DNA of 64,000 bases from Opitutia bacterium ISCC 52. GTDB lineage: Bacteria > Verrucomicrobiota > Verrucomicrobiia > Opitutales > UBA2995. The notes beneath the pieces are model-generated. The model ran no database searches, was not told the origin of the DNA, and worked only from the letters and a program-made list of their open reading frames with translations. The translations under genes and the position numbers were made by a program. Position 1 is the first letter of the stretch. Each line of letters starts with the position of its first letter. Positions 55,126-64,000 of this stretch are shown one piece after another. The stretch lies in NCBI GenBank assembly GCA_014529675.2, contig CP076040.1, positions 558,001-622,000 on the forward strand, given 5' to 3'.

Positions 55126-56634
55126 TCAGGAAAGGGGGCTTTTGGTGACATTTGCCGGGTTGAACGGAATTTTGTAGTCGACTGTCTCCGTTCTTGAGCT
55201 GACGACGTAGCCTGATCTTTTGATTAATTCCGGGCCAGGTAAGAACTCATCTCTGGTTTGTGCCAGTAGTTCGTTTAGCCGATCATCAAGCTTCTTTTGA
55301 AGCGAAGCGCGTGCTGGTTCATTGACCAGATTATCCATTTGGAACGGATCCGCCTCATTGTCGTAGAGTAGCCAGGGACCGTTAAGATCGCGACAGTAAG
55401 TATAGCGGGTAGTTCTTACGCCGCGGTATTCACGACCCCCTTTTGCTCGACTCCATTGTCCGAATGGGGAGGGGCAGGTGATGAGGGCTGCGTGGTCGCT
55501 ATCAGGACCTTCAGTTCCTAGAACTATTTTGGAGCGATCAATCCCTTCAACTTCTTCTGGAATATCTGTTTGAGCCAAGCCCAATAAAGTTGGCATAATG
55601 TCTGGTGTATCCAAAGGCATGGAGATTTCTCGGGTCTGATTTTGCAACTTCTCAGGCCACCTCATAAGGAATGGTATTCGCAATGACTCGTCCCAGGGCT
55701 GTTGCTTTTTCATGAAACCCCTTGAATGAAGCATGTCCCCATGGTCTGATGTATACACCACAATGGTGTTGTCTGTCAGGCCGTTGTCATCGAGCGATTT
55801 CAATAAATCTCCCATGCAATCATCAAGTGCTGTCATGTGGGCGTAGTAGCCTTTGTAGGTTTCGATCGCTTCTTCCTGCTGTTCTTTAGGTACGTTCTTC
55901 CTCAATGTGATTTTCTTATCGGTATAGAGATCGTGGTATTTTTGAGGTGCCGTTTGGTAGGGCGCATGGGGTGGTCCCCATGAAAGAAAAAGAGCAAAGG
56001 GTGAGTCGGTATCGGAATTTGCATGACGCTCGATGTAACCCTGAGCTTCTTGAGTTTGTTCGATCGCATCGTAGCCCTCCCAATACATTTTCTCCGGTGT
56101 ATCACCATAGTAGGGGGACTTATTGTAATTGTGTGTGCATTCCAGGGTGCGCCAGTAATTGAATCCCTGGCGGCGTTCGGGGGGTGTGTAGTTTTCGCGG
56201 CCCTGCCCATCGATATGCCATTTGCCAATCCATCCGGTCTCGTACCCGGCATCGTTTAGGCAATGTGCAATGCTGCGATGTTCGGGAGCAAGTGACAGGT
56301 CATTCAGGTACAGTCCATGAGTGAGTGGATACTTACCAGTGATCAAGGTGGCCCGATGCGGACAGCAGACAGGAATACCCGAAACCGCATGAGTGAAATT
56401 TACACTTTGGCTCGCCAGCTTGTCTAGATGCGGTGTGATTACATCCTCATTGCCAGCATAACCATGGTCGCTGTGGCGCCACTGGTCTGAAAATACATAC
56501 AGTATGTTTGGCTTGGATACAGACTTAGAGCCTTCTGCCTTGGAGACTTCTTCTTCGGAGCTGCATCCGGATTGTATAGAAGCACCCAGGGTAACGGCTG
56601 CACTTGATTTAAGGAAATCTCTTCGGGTAATCAT
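55126..56634 (-). CDS. Type I sulfatase, Tat-exported lipoprotein
   Basis: A 502-aa sulfatase. A Tat signal (TRRDFLKSSAAV, Cys24 lipobox after IQSG) leads to the alkaline-phosphatase-like fold with FSDQWRHSD (metal ligand Asp50). The sulfatase motif is C90-C-P-H-R94 (C-x-P-x-R), the site for conversion to formylglycine. GKWHIDG is the second conserved motif. Substrate specificity cannot be read. It heads the NamZ-fusion transcript; the maturation enzyme (FGE or anSME) is not here. Confidence 0.9.
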   Translation of the reverse strand: MITRRDFLKSSAAVTLGASIQSGCSSEEEVSKAEGSKSVSKPNILYVFSDQWRHSDHGYAGNEDVITPHLDKLASQSVNFTHAVSGIPVCCPHRATLITGKYPLTHGLYLNDLSLAPEHRSIAHCLNDAGYETGWIGKWHIDGQGRENYTPPERRQGFNYWRTLECTHNYNKSPYYGDTPEKMYWEGYDAIEQTQEAQGYIERHANSDTDSPFALFLSWGPPHAPYQTAPQKYHDLYTDKKITLRKNVPKEQQEEAIETYKGYYAHMTALDDCMGDLLKSLDDNGLTDNTIVVYTSDHGDMLHSRGFMKKQQPWDESLRIPFLMRWPEKLQNQTREISMPLDTPDIMPTLLGLAQTDIPEEVEGIDRSKIVLGTEGPDSDHAALITCPSPFGQWSRAKGGREYRGVRTTRYTYCRDLNGPWLLYDNEADPFQMDNLVNEPARASLQKKLDDRLNELLAQTRDEFLPGPELIKRSGYVVSSRTETVDYKIPFNPANVTKSPLS

Positions 56635-56710
56635 ACCCGAATATCAAATCGTTTGATTCCTTATTGCAAACCTCGGTTTCGCTTTCCTCAAAATCTAAAG
56701 AGGGAAGACA

Positions 56711-57619
56711 CTAGCAATTGAACCAAGTTTCCAGCGTCTGTTCCATTTCTTCACCACTCAGATCAGTGGCTTCCATCCTCGGTAGGAAGAATTGATCGCT
56801 CTTTTTCCAGACCGCTTCTCCTTGTGTAGAGCAGGCGCAGTCAAACCCACCTTTTTCTAAAATTCCCTCTGTATCGTCATTGTAGTTTCCAAAGGGGTAA
56901 GCGAAGTGTTTCACCGGGTGATTTAAAACAGACTCTAGATACTCTTTGCTCTGGAGGATTTCTCGACGTTGTATTTCGGCAGAATGCCTTTCCAACATTG
57001 GATGATGAACGGTATGCGCTCCTATTGAAACCAAGTTATCCTTTTCCAGAATGTGCAACTCTTCGGGTGTCATAGGGCGATAAGAGTCTTTAAGCTCGCG
57101 AGCTGAAATTCCAGCCCAGTCAATGACTTGTTTTACAAGCGCTCGTTGTTCATCAGGCAAATAATCTTGAAGCGCGGCCCATACCGAGAAATGGAAGTGA
57201 CTTCTGGTTCCTTCCTCGGCGAACCAAGGGTGTGGGAGGTTTTCTTTCTTAGCCTGGTCCTCTGTAAATTCTGCTGCACCGTTAAGATCCCAATGGTGTT
57301 CATTTCCGTTGAGTCTTAGAGTGAGTTGATCCGGGAGCTGACCTGGACGCATTAAGGCGTACTCAAGTTCATCCCACCAATAGGACAAACCGTGCTCCAC
57401 AAAACTGGTTGTAACAAAAACCGTCGCTGGGACGTCGTACTTCTCTAATATGGGTTTCCCTAGTTGCAGATTGTTAAAGTAACCATCGTCAAAAGTGATA
57501 GTGATTGATCGGTCTGGAACTTTTCCGGCCTGGAAAGATTTATAGAGCTCCGATAAGCTTAATGGATGGCCTAACTTTTTAAAGACTTCCATGTGTTCTT
57601 CAAAGTGCTTGGGTCGCAC
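56711..57619 (-). CDS. Polysaccharide deacetylase (NodB family), possibly 5'-truncated
   Basis: A 302-aa carbohydrate esterase family 4-type enzyme that removes N- or O-acetyl groups from cell-envelope glycans. The motifs are TFDDGYFNN (Asp44, Asp45) and AHTVHHPML (His202, His206), both metal-binding. From GTG 57619 it starts with RPKHFEEHMEVF, but the same frame upstream encodes LIFNYNVCPWSLRV, which resembles the first strand of the NodB fold (L-x-Y-H-x-V); a TAA at 57668-57670 lies 19 codons upstream and there is no other ATG or TTG. It may have lost its original start. Confidence 0.82.
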   Translation of the reverse strand: MRPKHFEEHMEVFKKLGHPLSLSELYKSFQAGKVPDRSITITFDDGYFNNLQLGKPILEKYDVPATVFVTTSFVEHGLSYWWDELEYALMRPGQLPDQLTLRLNGNEHHWDLNGAAEFTEDQAKKENLPHPWFAEEGTRSHFHFSVWAALQDYLPDEQRALVKQVIDWAGISARELKDSYRPMTPEELHILEKDNLVSIGAHTVHHPMLERHSAEIQRREILQSKEYLESVLNHPVKHFAYPFGNYNDDTEGILEKGGFDCACSTQGEAVWKKSDQFFLPRMEATDLSGEEMEQTLETWFNC

Positions 57620-57955
57620 TCGCAGGGACCACGGACAAACGTTATAATTGAAAATGAGGGTTTCAAATTAACTGAGCAAAGTTGATAGTTTAGATAAGCA
57701 TCACCTTCTCAAGCCGAAGAACTTAATCATTTTAGTCGCAGGCTTAAGGATGGGAGAAATGTCAGTGGAAAAGGTGAAATATTTTAATACCATGAAATGC
57801 TCTTTGAAGCCGTCTTTCTAACAAAAATAATAGCGATGAAAGCTCTTGTTTTAGAAATTATTAACCAGCGGAATCAACGGGTAGCATTGATTTCGGGAGT
57901 ATAATAGGGTTTATCGCTCAGAGTATGACCGAATTTATTGGCATCTCAATGCTAT
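57620..57955. other. AT-rich gap between deacetylase and the small membrane protein gene
   Basis: A 336-bp stretch. Its first 50 bp (57620-57670) hold the open deacetylase frame described above. The rest is AT-rich without a convincing gene: a 22-codon ORF on the plus strand (57836-57904) has no support. No clear hairpin or promoter was found. Confidence 0.4.
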
Positions 57956-58216
57956 TTAATCATCGAACGTACGCCTGGGAATGAGCACCACGATTAGAAA
58001 AAATGGAAGGACAATCCCGAAAAGTCCCCAGGTCCATAGACGCCCTTTGGACCTTGCGTATTGAATGCTTCCCAAAGTGAAGATCGCTATTCCGAAGACC
58101 ATCAGGTAAAAGGGAGGAAAGCCGGGAATAAACTCTGTTTCCTGGCTGCCAATATACCGGCCTACAACTTGCATGAGGAAGCCTAGGATGAGAAGAATTC
58201 TGAAGGAATTCTGCAT
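57956..58216 (-). CDS. Small membrane protein of unknown function
   Basis: An 86-aa protein from ATG 58216 with three hydrophobic segments (about 4-20, 30-48 and 58-76). It ends in a basic RRTFDD tail. I do not recognise a family. The ATG at 58216 begins just before the first helix; a longer frame from 58258 would overlap the EVE gene's tail. It follows the EVE gene by 14 bp, so they are likely co-transcribed. Confidence 0.6.
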   Translation of the reverse strand: MQNSFRILLILGFLMQVVGRYIGSQETEFIPGFPPFYLMVFGIAIFTLGSIQYARSKGRLWTWGLFGIVLPFFLIVVLIPRRTFDD

Positions 58217-58230
58217 GAACCAATATACTC

Positions 58231-58713
58231 CTAGATACTGACTCCGCCCATTTTGCAAACGCGGTCAAAATGCTTCTTTTCCACCGGTTGGATGGAGAGC
58301 CGTTGTCCCCGTTGAACCACCTTCATATCTGCTAGTGATTTCTGCCCCTTTAATTCCTTCAACGTGACAGGGGTTTTGAACGGCTTCTTATATTTCACAT
58401 CAACCATGAGCCAACGTGGGTTTTCCTGTGTGGACTTTTCGTCGTAGTATTTCTCTTTCTTGTCCCAAGCCGTATGGTCGGGGTATGCCTCCTTGGAAAC
58501 GATCTCTGCGAGACCTACCACGCCCGTTTCTGCTCCGGCATTCGAGTGATAGAACAAGACCAAGTCACCTTTTTGCATATCGTCGCGCATAAAGTTTCTT
58601 GCCTGGTAGTTACGAATGCCATCCCAGTGTTCGGTTTTTTTCGGACAGTTCTTCAAATCTTCGAAGGAAAAAGCATCCGGTTCTGATTTCATGAGCCAAT
58701 ATTTACGAGCCAT
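58231..58713 (-). CDS. EVE domain protein (PUA-like)
   Basis: A 160-aa protein that is essentially one EVE domain: YWLMKSEPDAFSFEDL (the W-L-M-K-S-E-P start), WDGIRNYQARNFMRDDM, GDLVLFYHSN and GVVGLAEIV. EVE domains bind modified bases such as methylcytosine in DNA or RNA and are common near restriction or RNA-modification genes; none is adjacent here. Human THYN1 is a relative. It shares a minus-strand unit with the small membrane protein gene. Confidence 0.9.
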   Translation of the reverse strand: MARKYWLMKSEPDAFSFEDLKNCPKKTEHWDGIRNYQARNFMRDDMQKGDLVLFYHSNAGAETGVVGLAEIVSKEAYPDHTAWDKKEKYYDEKSTQENPRWLMVDVKYKKPFKTPVTLKELKGQKSLADMKVVQRGQRLSIQPVEKKHFDRVCKMGGVSI

Positions 58714-58794
58714 GCGTTAAAAGAGTCTTTAAATGAGCATGGGCTGCAAGTTTTTTGGTGGTGAATATCTGGCATTTCCTCTTACTCAGGTTTT

Positions 58795-59745
58795 ATGAAT
58801 AAACCTGCGGCCCTAAAGATTGGAGCTACCATACGTTTAGTTGCTCCATCGAGCCCGCCCAATGACCGGTCAGCTTTGGAGAATGCCATCTCCGCCTTCG
58901 AGACCCTGGGGTATAACGTAAAGTACTCGGATGTCATTTTTAGCCGATCCGGTTACCTCGCAGGGACAGATGGTGAAAGAGCCCGTGATTTTGAAGACGC
59001 ATTTGCCGATGATGAAAGCGATGCCGTTCTCTGTGTGCGTGGCGGCTATGGTTCCACTCGGCTATTGGAGCTTATTGATTGGGAATCGATTGAGCAGCCC
59101 AAAATTTTTATGGGATTCAGTGATATTACGGCCTTGAGCTGTGCGCTTTGGAGATATTGTGACATGCCCAGCTTCTCGGGTCCTGTTCTCATGTCGGATT
59201 TGGTGGAAAATCGTCCTGACGAAGTGTCCTGGGGACATGCGATGCCACTGCTGACAGGTGAGAAGAGGAATGGGCCTTTAATCTCAGAGCCTTTCAATCT
59301 GAGTTATCCGCTTTCGATTGTCGGAGGTGAGTCATACGGACGGCTGATGGGTGGAAACCTATCTTTGATCTGTTCATTGATGGGAACTCGTTTCTTCCCT
59401 GATTTTAATCGCTCGATCCTGTTTCTTGAAGATGTGGGAGAGGGACCGTATCGGATCGATCGATATCTGACTCAGTTGATGAATGCCGGAGTTCTTGAAA
59501 GCGTAGCCGGAATTGTTCTTGGAGATTTTCGTTATTCGGATGCTCAACGCAAAAACGACAATCGGCAGGGTTTGCAGACTATGGAAGAAGTTTTTGAAGA
59601 ACGCTTGGGAGGCTTAGGCGTACCCGTTTTGATGAACGTGCCTTTCGGACATATTAAACCCAAACTCACCATACCCTTTGGAGCTTTGGTCATCCTCGAT
59701 TGTGAGAAGCGGAATATCCTGCTCCAGGAAAGCACGGTGGAGTAG
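58795..59745 (+). CDS. LD-carboxypeptidase (S66 family)
   Basis: A 316-aa peptidase that removes the terminal D-Ala from muropeptide tetrapeptides in peptidoglycan recycling. VAPSSPP near the start, VRGGYGSTRLL (80s) and the catalytic nucleophile Ser109 in MGFSDITAL fit the family; a Glu-His pair follows around GNLSLICSLMGT and PFGHIKPKLTIPFGA. No signal peptide is seen, so it would act in the cytoplasm. Separate promoter, divergent from the EVE gene. Confidence 0.88.
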   Translation: MNKPAALKIGATIRLVAPSSPPNDRSALENAISAFETLGYNVKYSDVIFSRSGYLAGTDGERARDFEDAFADDESDAVLCVRGGYGSTRLLELIDWESIEQPKIFMGFSDITALSCALWRYCDMPSFSGPVLMSDLVENRPDEVSWGHAMPLLTGEKRNGPLISEPFNLSYPLSIVGGESYGRLMGGNLSLICSLMGTRFFPDFNRSILFLEDVGEGPYRIDRYLTQLMNAGVLESVAGIVLGDFRYSDAQRKNDNRQGLQTMEEVFEERLGGLGVPVLMNVPFGHIKPKLTIPFGALVILDCEKRNILLQESTVE

Positions 59746-59822
59746 GTCGCTTTGGGGCTAGTTGTAGGTTGTCATGCAATCGACTCTTTGAATAAATTAG
59801 CGGCTGTATACCCAGCACGCTC

Positions 59823-61175
59823 ATGTTCAAAACCGCTTCCCTGATTTTCGCATTTCTTCTCATTTTCACTCAGGCTCAAACACTGAGTAGTGAACCGCCT
59901 CCCAATATCATCCTGATTCTTACCGATGATCAGGGTTGGAATAACACCCAGGTCCCTATGATTCAGGGGCGTGACGATACGCGGTCCGATTTTTATCTCA
60001 CGCCCAACCTGCAGCGATTGGCCGATTCAGGGATGACCTTTTCTCAGGCCTACGCACCGCATCCGGTTTGTTCGCCTTCCCGTCATTCGATTCAATTTGG
60101 GATGACACCCGCCAAGCTCAAGAAAACGACCAATCAAGGTACTAATTACCCTGAACATGTTCAATCGCCAAGCATTCCTCAGGTTATCAAGTCTGCGCAT
60201 CCGGAATACAAGGCCGCGCATTTTGGGAAATGGCACATGTATGCTCATCCGGGAGAGCGGGGGTATGATGTATCCGATGGCAGAACGGGTAATCAAACCG
60301 GCCGGCAGAAAACGACCGACCAAACCAAGTTTTGGGCTCACGAGGATCCAAAGCGATCTGTCTCCATAACTGATAACGCGGTTCAGTTTATCAAGCATCA
60401 GGCAATCGCGGAAAATCCATTTTACCTGCAGGTGTCTCACTATTTTATTCATCTATCGGCGGAGGCAAAGGCTGAGACTTTGGAGAAACACAAAAGCCGA
60501 ACACCAGGCAAGTTGCACACGGCTTATTGGTATGCCGCTATGATGGAGGATCTCGATCATGCGATAGGGCGTATCATCGATACCGTTGACGAAATGGGGA
60601 TCTCAGATTCGACCTACCTTTTCTTCACCTCTGATAATGGTGGCACGGCCAGGCAGTTTCCTCTTTTCAACAAACCCCTCCGGGCGGGCAAGGGATCTTA
60701 CTATGAAGGAGGCATTCGAGTCCCGTTCATGGTCGTCGGGCCAGGAATAGCTGCGGGTACTTATTCAGAAGTCCCGGTAATCGGTTATGATTTCCTTCCC
60801 ACCTTTACAGATTTGGTAAGCCCGAAAATGGAGCTGCCCAAGGAGCTGGAAGGAGGTTCTTTTAAGTCGGTGCTGATGAATGAAGGCGTAGGCCAAGTGT
60901 CGCGTGAGCGGAATGGGCTTTACTTCAGTCGCCAACTGAATGCGGTGCTCATTCAAGACCCTTATAAATTGATTTTAACGCACAGGTCCGGGGACTTTGA
61001 ACTCTACCATTTGACTGATGATTTATCCGAACAAGAAGAGCTTTCGAATGCACATCCCGATGTCGCAAAGGCGATGCTCGCTGACTTGCAGCGATGGATT
61101 GAGGAAAACGACGTTCTCACACCTTCTGAACATGCACCTCGGGGTCGACGACGAGCGAGCCAGCCTAATCCTTAA
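59823..61175 (+). CDS. Type I sulfatase, exported
   Basis: A 450-aa sulfatase with a Sec signal peptide (1-22, LLIFTQAQT). The active-site motif is C83-S-P-S-R87, the formylglycine site, and TDDQGWNN gives metal ligands Asp35 and Asp36. GKWHMYAHPGERGYD (the second motif) and FFTSDNGG also match the family. It differs from the sulfatase at 55126 in signal type and motif. The substrate is not assignable. Its stop overlaps that of the convergent DUF697-like gene. Confidence 0.92.
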   Translation: MFKTASLIFAFLLIFTQAQTLSSEPPPNIILILTDDQGWNNTQVPMIQGRDDTRSDFYLTPNLQRLADSGMTFSQAYAPHPVCSPSRHSIQFGMTPAKLKKTTNQGTNYPEHVQSPSIPQVIKSAHPEYKAAHFGKWHMYAHPGERGYDVSDGRTGNQTGRQKTTDQTKFWAHEDPKRSVSITDNAVQFIKHQAIAENPFYLQVSHYFIHLSAEAKAETLEKHKSRTPGKLHTAYWYAAMMEDLDHAIGRIIDTVDEMGISDSTYLFFTSDNGGTARQFPLFNKPLRAGKGSYYEGGIRVPFMVVGPGIAAGTYSEVPVIGYDFLPTFTDLVSPKMELPKELEGGSFKSVLMNEGVGQVSRERNGLYFSRQLNAVLIQDPYKLILTHRSGDFELYHLTDDLSEQEELSNAHPDVAKAMLADLQRWIEENDVLTPSEHAPRGRRRASQPNP

Positions 61176-62167
61176 GGATTGCGAAACGGCTTCCCGACTT
61201 TGGAGAGCGTCTTCTTGACGGTTGAGCCAACGCCTTTGACTGCGCCCCCTGCTTTGCCAATTACATCGCCTGCGGCACCCTTCGAAGCGTTCCAGAAGGT
61301 AGAGGAAACTTTCTGTGAGCCCTCTGCCACAATACTACCCAAGTGAATGGCAGCTTCCTTCATGGCGATTTTTCGGGCCCCTTTCTTAGTTTCTCGGTTG
61401 AGTGGATCACAGTAGATCCGGGCGATTGCACCCACGCGTAAGGTCAAGAATGCATTCACCGATCCCTCGAAGATCATATTGGTTAAGATGTTCGATGCTG
61501 TAGCGAACCCGGGAATAGCACCTCCTGCCATGTTGCCCATAACCTTCGAGATGACGGGCGTGACTTGCCCTCCGATGTCCACATCATCCAACTGCCCGGC
61601 TACGAAAGTTGAACCCACTACATTGGTATAGAGCCAGAGTAACTCTTTAGGATTAGGGCGTTGGTTATAGATTTTGGCAATTCCCCATACCAGTCGCATT
61701 TGGGCAGTTAGGACCATGAAAGCATCCAGACTGCCATTTTGTGAGATGGCTGTGCTTAGGAACACCGCACCGGAGGATCCTTGGGTCAGTTTCAATGCCT
61801 TTTGCTCAAGAACCTTGCTGGCCGATGCGAGCCCATCTTCTTCCATCACATCAATGCCTGCCTCCAGCACATGGGGAATTGATTGAAGCCTTTTTCTACA
61901 AGCTTGAAGGTAATTCTCGTAAGCGCTGGAATGCTTATTTTCAGGGGGTACGAGCGCAGGTGGCATTTTCCACCATAGGAAAAGTGGATAGAGGGTAAGC
62001 ATGCCGATTCCGGCTATGGCGAGGACTAATACCAGGATTCCAAAGTACGAATGTAACTCACTGGCCAGCCCAACCACACCGGCTACTTGATTCACCAGAA
62101 AAATAATAAAAGCGGTTCCGAGCAGTAATCCTATGACTTTTGCAAAGTGTTTTAATTCAGTTATCAT
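61172..62167 (-). CDS. DUF697-like membrane protein
   Basis: A 331-aa protein from ATG 62167 with two N-terminal transmembrane helices (about 10-30 and 45-65), a middle of about 180 residues with the DUF697-type pattern (VWGIAKIYNQRPN, a long helix, GGAIPGFATASNI, RVGAIARIYCDP) and a Gly/Lys-rich C-terminal tail (GKAGGAVKGVGSTVKK). Similar proteins associate with small GTPases, but no GTPase gene is adjacent. It ends on the same TTA/TAA palindrome as the sulfatase. Confidence 0.65.
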   Translation of the reverse strand: MITELKHFAKVIGLLLGTAFIIFLVNQVAGVVGLASELHSYFGILVLVLAIAGIGMLTLYPLFLWWKMPPALVPPENKHSSAYENYLQACRKRLQSIPHVLEAGIDVMEEDGLASASKVLEQKALKLTQGSSGAVFLSTAISQNGSLDAFMVLTAQMRLVWGIAKIYNQRPNPKELLWLYTNVVGSTFVAGQLDDVDIGGQVTPVISKVMGNMAGGAIPGFATASNILTNMIFEGSVNAFLTLRVGAIARIYCDPLNRETKKGARKIAMKEAAIHLGSIVAEGSQKVSSTFWNASKGAAGDVIGKAGGAVKGVGSTVKKTLSKVGKPFRNP

Positions 62168-62286
62168 GGGGAGAGAAATGGGAAATTTTATGGATCCTCT
62201 TTTATGGCACACAATCGGGGTGAATAGTTGCAAATTCTGTTTCAAGGGGTGTTGACCTGCAAGTCCTGTCGCCCCCTAATTCTTCC

Positions 62287-63093
62287 ATGCGATTGATTCG
62301 ATATGCAGATGATTCCGGAGTCGCCTACTTTGCGGCTCGTGGCGATGATGGAAATTATTACCGAACGGGCTTGGATGATACCGGTAACCTCGAAGTGACG
62401 GACGAGCGTGTGGAGGCTGGGCGATTGCTGGCGCCAGTCTCACCGGTGACCATTTTCGCCGTAGGAACGAATTACCCACTGCATGGCAAGGAGACGGGAA
62501 CTAAAATGTCGGATTACCCGGTCATTTTCATGAAAGCGCCCACTACGGTCATTGCTCCGGAGCAGGAAATCGTTCTTCCGCGTCATCTACGCAGCGACAA
62601 AGTCGACTTCGAGGGGGAATTGGCCGTCGTGATCGGAAAGCCCTGTAAGAATGTGTCTGAAGAGGAGGCTTTAGAATATGTCCTCGGCTACACTATCGCT
62701 AATGACGTCAGTGCTCGTGACTGGCAAAAAGAGTGGGGGGGTGGGCAGTACTGCAGAGGAAAGACTTTTGATACCTTTTGCCCGCTGGGCCCGCAAATAG
62801 TGAGTCCAGATGAAATTCCCGATCCGAACAACTTGACGCTACAGACCCGTGTCAACGGCGAGCTCATGCAGGACGGAAATACCAAAGATATGCACTTCAG
62901 CGTGGCAAAAGTGATTTCATTCCTGAGCGGTGGAAATACCCTTTTACCGGGAACCACCATTCTCACTGGCACACCGGATGGAGTTGGAGCGGCTCGAACC
63001 CCACAGGTGTTCCTGAAAGAAGGGGATGTCGTCGAAATCAGCATTGAAGGCATTGGCACTCTCAAGAATCCGGTAGTGGAAGAAAAGCTGTAA
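62287..63093 (+). CDS. Fumarylacetoacetate hydrolase family protein
   Basis: A 268-aa member of the FAH superfamily. The catalytic region has FEGELAVVIGK (metal-binding Glu), IANDVSARDWQKE, KTFDTFCPLGP and GTPDGVGAART, which is the usual FAH end motif. The family includes fumarylpyruvate hydrolases, oxaloacetate decarboxylases and 2-keto-3-deoxy sugar-acid enzymes, so the substrate is uncertain. It stands 91 bp before dapL. Confidence 0.85.
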   Translation: MRLIRYADDSGVAYFAARGDDGNYYRTGLDDTGNLEVTDERVEAGRLLAPVSPVTIFAVGTNYPLHGKETGTKMSDYPVIFMKAPTTVIAPEQEIVLPRHLRSDKVDFEGELAVVIGKPCKNVSEEEALEYVLGYTIANDVSARDWQKEWGGGQYCRGKTFDTFCPLGPQIVSPDEIPDPNNLTLQTRVNGELMQDGNTKDMHFSVAKVISFLSGGNTLLPGTTILTGTPDGVGAARTPQVFLKEGDVVEISIEGIGTLKNPVVEEKL

Positions 63094-63184
63094 GGGGCTC
63101 ACTCCTAAGACCGGCATCCATGAAAGTCTCAGGTAAAGCCTTTGACTTTCAATTTTCTCTTTATCAATTTCTCGCCCTTAAATT

Positions 63185-64000
63185 ATGACCAAGATCAACG
63201 AAAACTTTCTCAAGCTAAAGGCTTCATACCTCTTTGCTGACATTGCACGCCGCGTTTCTGAATTCCAGGCCGCCAATCCTGATCGCCCTATCTTGAAATT
63301 GGGCATCGGGGATGTAACCGAGCCTTTACCCGACACTGTATTGAAAGCCTTTCATGACGGAATCGACGAAATGGCAGACCGAAATACCTTTCGTGGCTAT
63401 GGCCCTGAGCAAGGTTATCCATTCCTCCGTGAAGCGATTGCCGCGGTGGATTACCAGTCGAGAGGTGCACCCATCAGTGCAGACGAAGTATTCGTGAGCG
63501 ATGGCGCCAAGTGCGATTCCGGTAACGTTCAGGAGATCTTTGCCGACGATTGTCGCATCGCTGTGCCGGATCCAGTCTACCCCGTCTATGTCGATACCAA
63601 TGTGATGGCTGGCCGTACTGGTGCGAACGTAAACGATCGTTACGAAGGCTTGGTTTACCTCGAATGCACACCTGAGAATAATTACTTCCCATCCCTGCCC
63701 AGTACACCGGTTGATGTAATTTACCTTTGTTTCCCCAACAATCCTACCGGTGCGACTGCGACCAAGGAGCAGTTGGAAGCTTTTGTGAACTACGCTCGTG
63801 AAAACAAGGCGATCATTCTTTATGATGCAGCTTATGTAGCATTCATCCGGGACGAATCACTGCCTCAGTCGATTTACGAAATTGAGGGTGCAGATGAAGT
63901 AGCGATCGAATTTCGCAGCCTATCCAAGAATGCCGGATTCACTGGAACCCGTTGTGCTTACACCATCGTGCCTAAGAAGTTGAAGGGGGTTGATTCCTCG
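63185..64000 (+). CDS. dapL: LL-diaminopimelate aminotransferase, 3'-truncated
   Basis: The first 272 codons of a PLP enzyme that makes LL-diaminopimelate from tetrahydrodipicolinate in one step, bypassing the succinylase/acetylase routes. [19 protein letters not shown] at the N-terminus, [40 protein letters not shown] and [13 protein letters not shown] with the Schiff-base Lys248 are typical of DapL. The gene runs off the window end with no stop, so the C-terminus is missing. DapL is typical of Verrucomicrobiota, Chlamydiae and some cyanobacteria. Confidence 0.92.
   Translation, partial: MTKINENFLKLKASYLFADIARRVSEFQAANPDRPILKLGIGDVTEPLPDTVLKAFHDGIDEMADRNTFRGYGPEQGYPFLREAIAAVDYQSRGAPISADEVFVSDGAKCDSGNVQEIFADDCRIAVPDPVYPVYVDTNVMAGRTGANVNDRYEGLVYLECTPENNYFPSLPSTPVDVIYLCFPNNPTGATATKEQLEAFVNYARENKAIILYDAAYVAFIRDESLPQSIYEIEGADEVAIEFRSLSKNAGFTGTRCAYTIVPKKLKGVDSS

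Noticed and set aside
57836-57904. A 22-codon reading frame in the 336-bp gap
   Set aside because: Too short, no ribosome-binding site, no resemblance to known small proteins.

Overview
The window looks like a chromosomal segment of a Verrucomicrobiota bacterium, most likely from the Opitutia side of the PVC superphylum. That placement is inferred from gene content. The window holds an LL-diaminopimelate aminotransferase (dapL), a GTP-type PEP carboxykinase, a lysine/alanine-rich histone H1-like protein, a McsA-McsB-ClpC cluster, a paired DUF1549/DUF1553 cytochrome protein and DUF1501 protein, two sulfatases, and Tat-exported Gfo/Idh/MocA oxidoreductases. Shine-Dalgarno sequences are weak or absent before many starts. 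I found no rRNA, tRNA, CRISPR array, insertion sequence or phage genes.

Layout. 1-9.9 kb: the end of an MFS transporter, a structured repeat, a minus-strand run (cstA, smr, an AICAR transformylase, a GNAT), then FIST, a small membrane protein, a MidA-type methyltransferase and a CtpA protease. 10-18.4 kb, all on the plus strand: an Lrp-type regulator overlapping an aminotransferase, der, fmt, a LysM protein, parB, secG, a LolA-like protein and the histone-like gene. 18.5-26.7 kb: central metabolism, with an aspartate aminotransferase, an M20 hydrolase, pckG, metK-ahcY and a branched-chain aminotransferase. 26.9-31 kb: mcsA-mcsB-clpC, the arginine-phosphorylation proteolysis module. 31-41.5 kb: a secreted transglutaminase-like protein, ndk, a Xer recombinase, a lipoprotein, an HNH nuclease, a GAF-GAF histidine kinase, glnD, ybaB-recR and a small NrtS-like nitrate transporter. 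41.7-61.2 kb: an outward-facing set of exported enzymes typical of polysaccharide-degrading PVC bacteria (M16 peptidase, DUF1553/DUF1501 pair, Gfo/Idh, a propeller glycosidase-like gene, a serine hydrolase-NamZ fusion, two sulfatases, polysaccharide deacetylase, LD-carboxypeptidase). 61.2-64 kb: a DUF697-like membrane protein, an FAH-family hydrolase and the truncated dapL.

How the parts fit. dapL gives diaminopimelate for peptidoglycan and lysine; the NamZ fusion and LD-carboxypeptidase would recycle peptidoglycan fragments. metK and ahcY form one SAM-cycle operon ended by a terminator. McsB would mark proteins with phosphoarginine for ClpC. GlnD and NrtS suggest nitrogen sensing and nitrate uptake, although no PII gene is present here.

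The most interesting items not evident from simple gene calling are: (i) a histone H1-like tail fused to two ribbon-helix-helix-like domains; (ii) a promoter plus perfect 12-bp hairpin that frames a candidate ~105-nt RNA upstream of pckG; (iii) an in-frame TAA that cuts a signal peptide off a glycosidase-like gene; (iv) a 71-bp multi-hairpin repeat-like element with inverted ends; (v) a polysaccharide deacetylase whose first conserved strand is encoded upstream of the only usable start codon.
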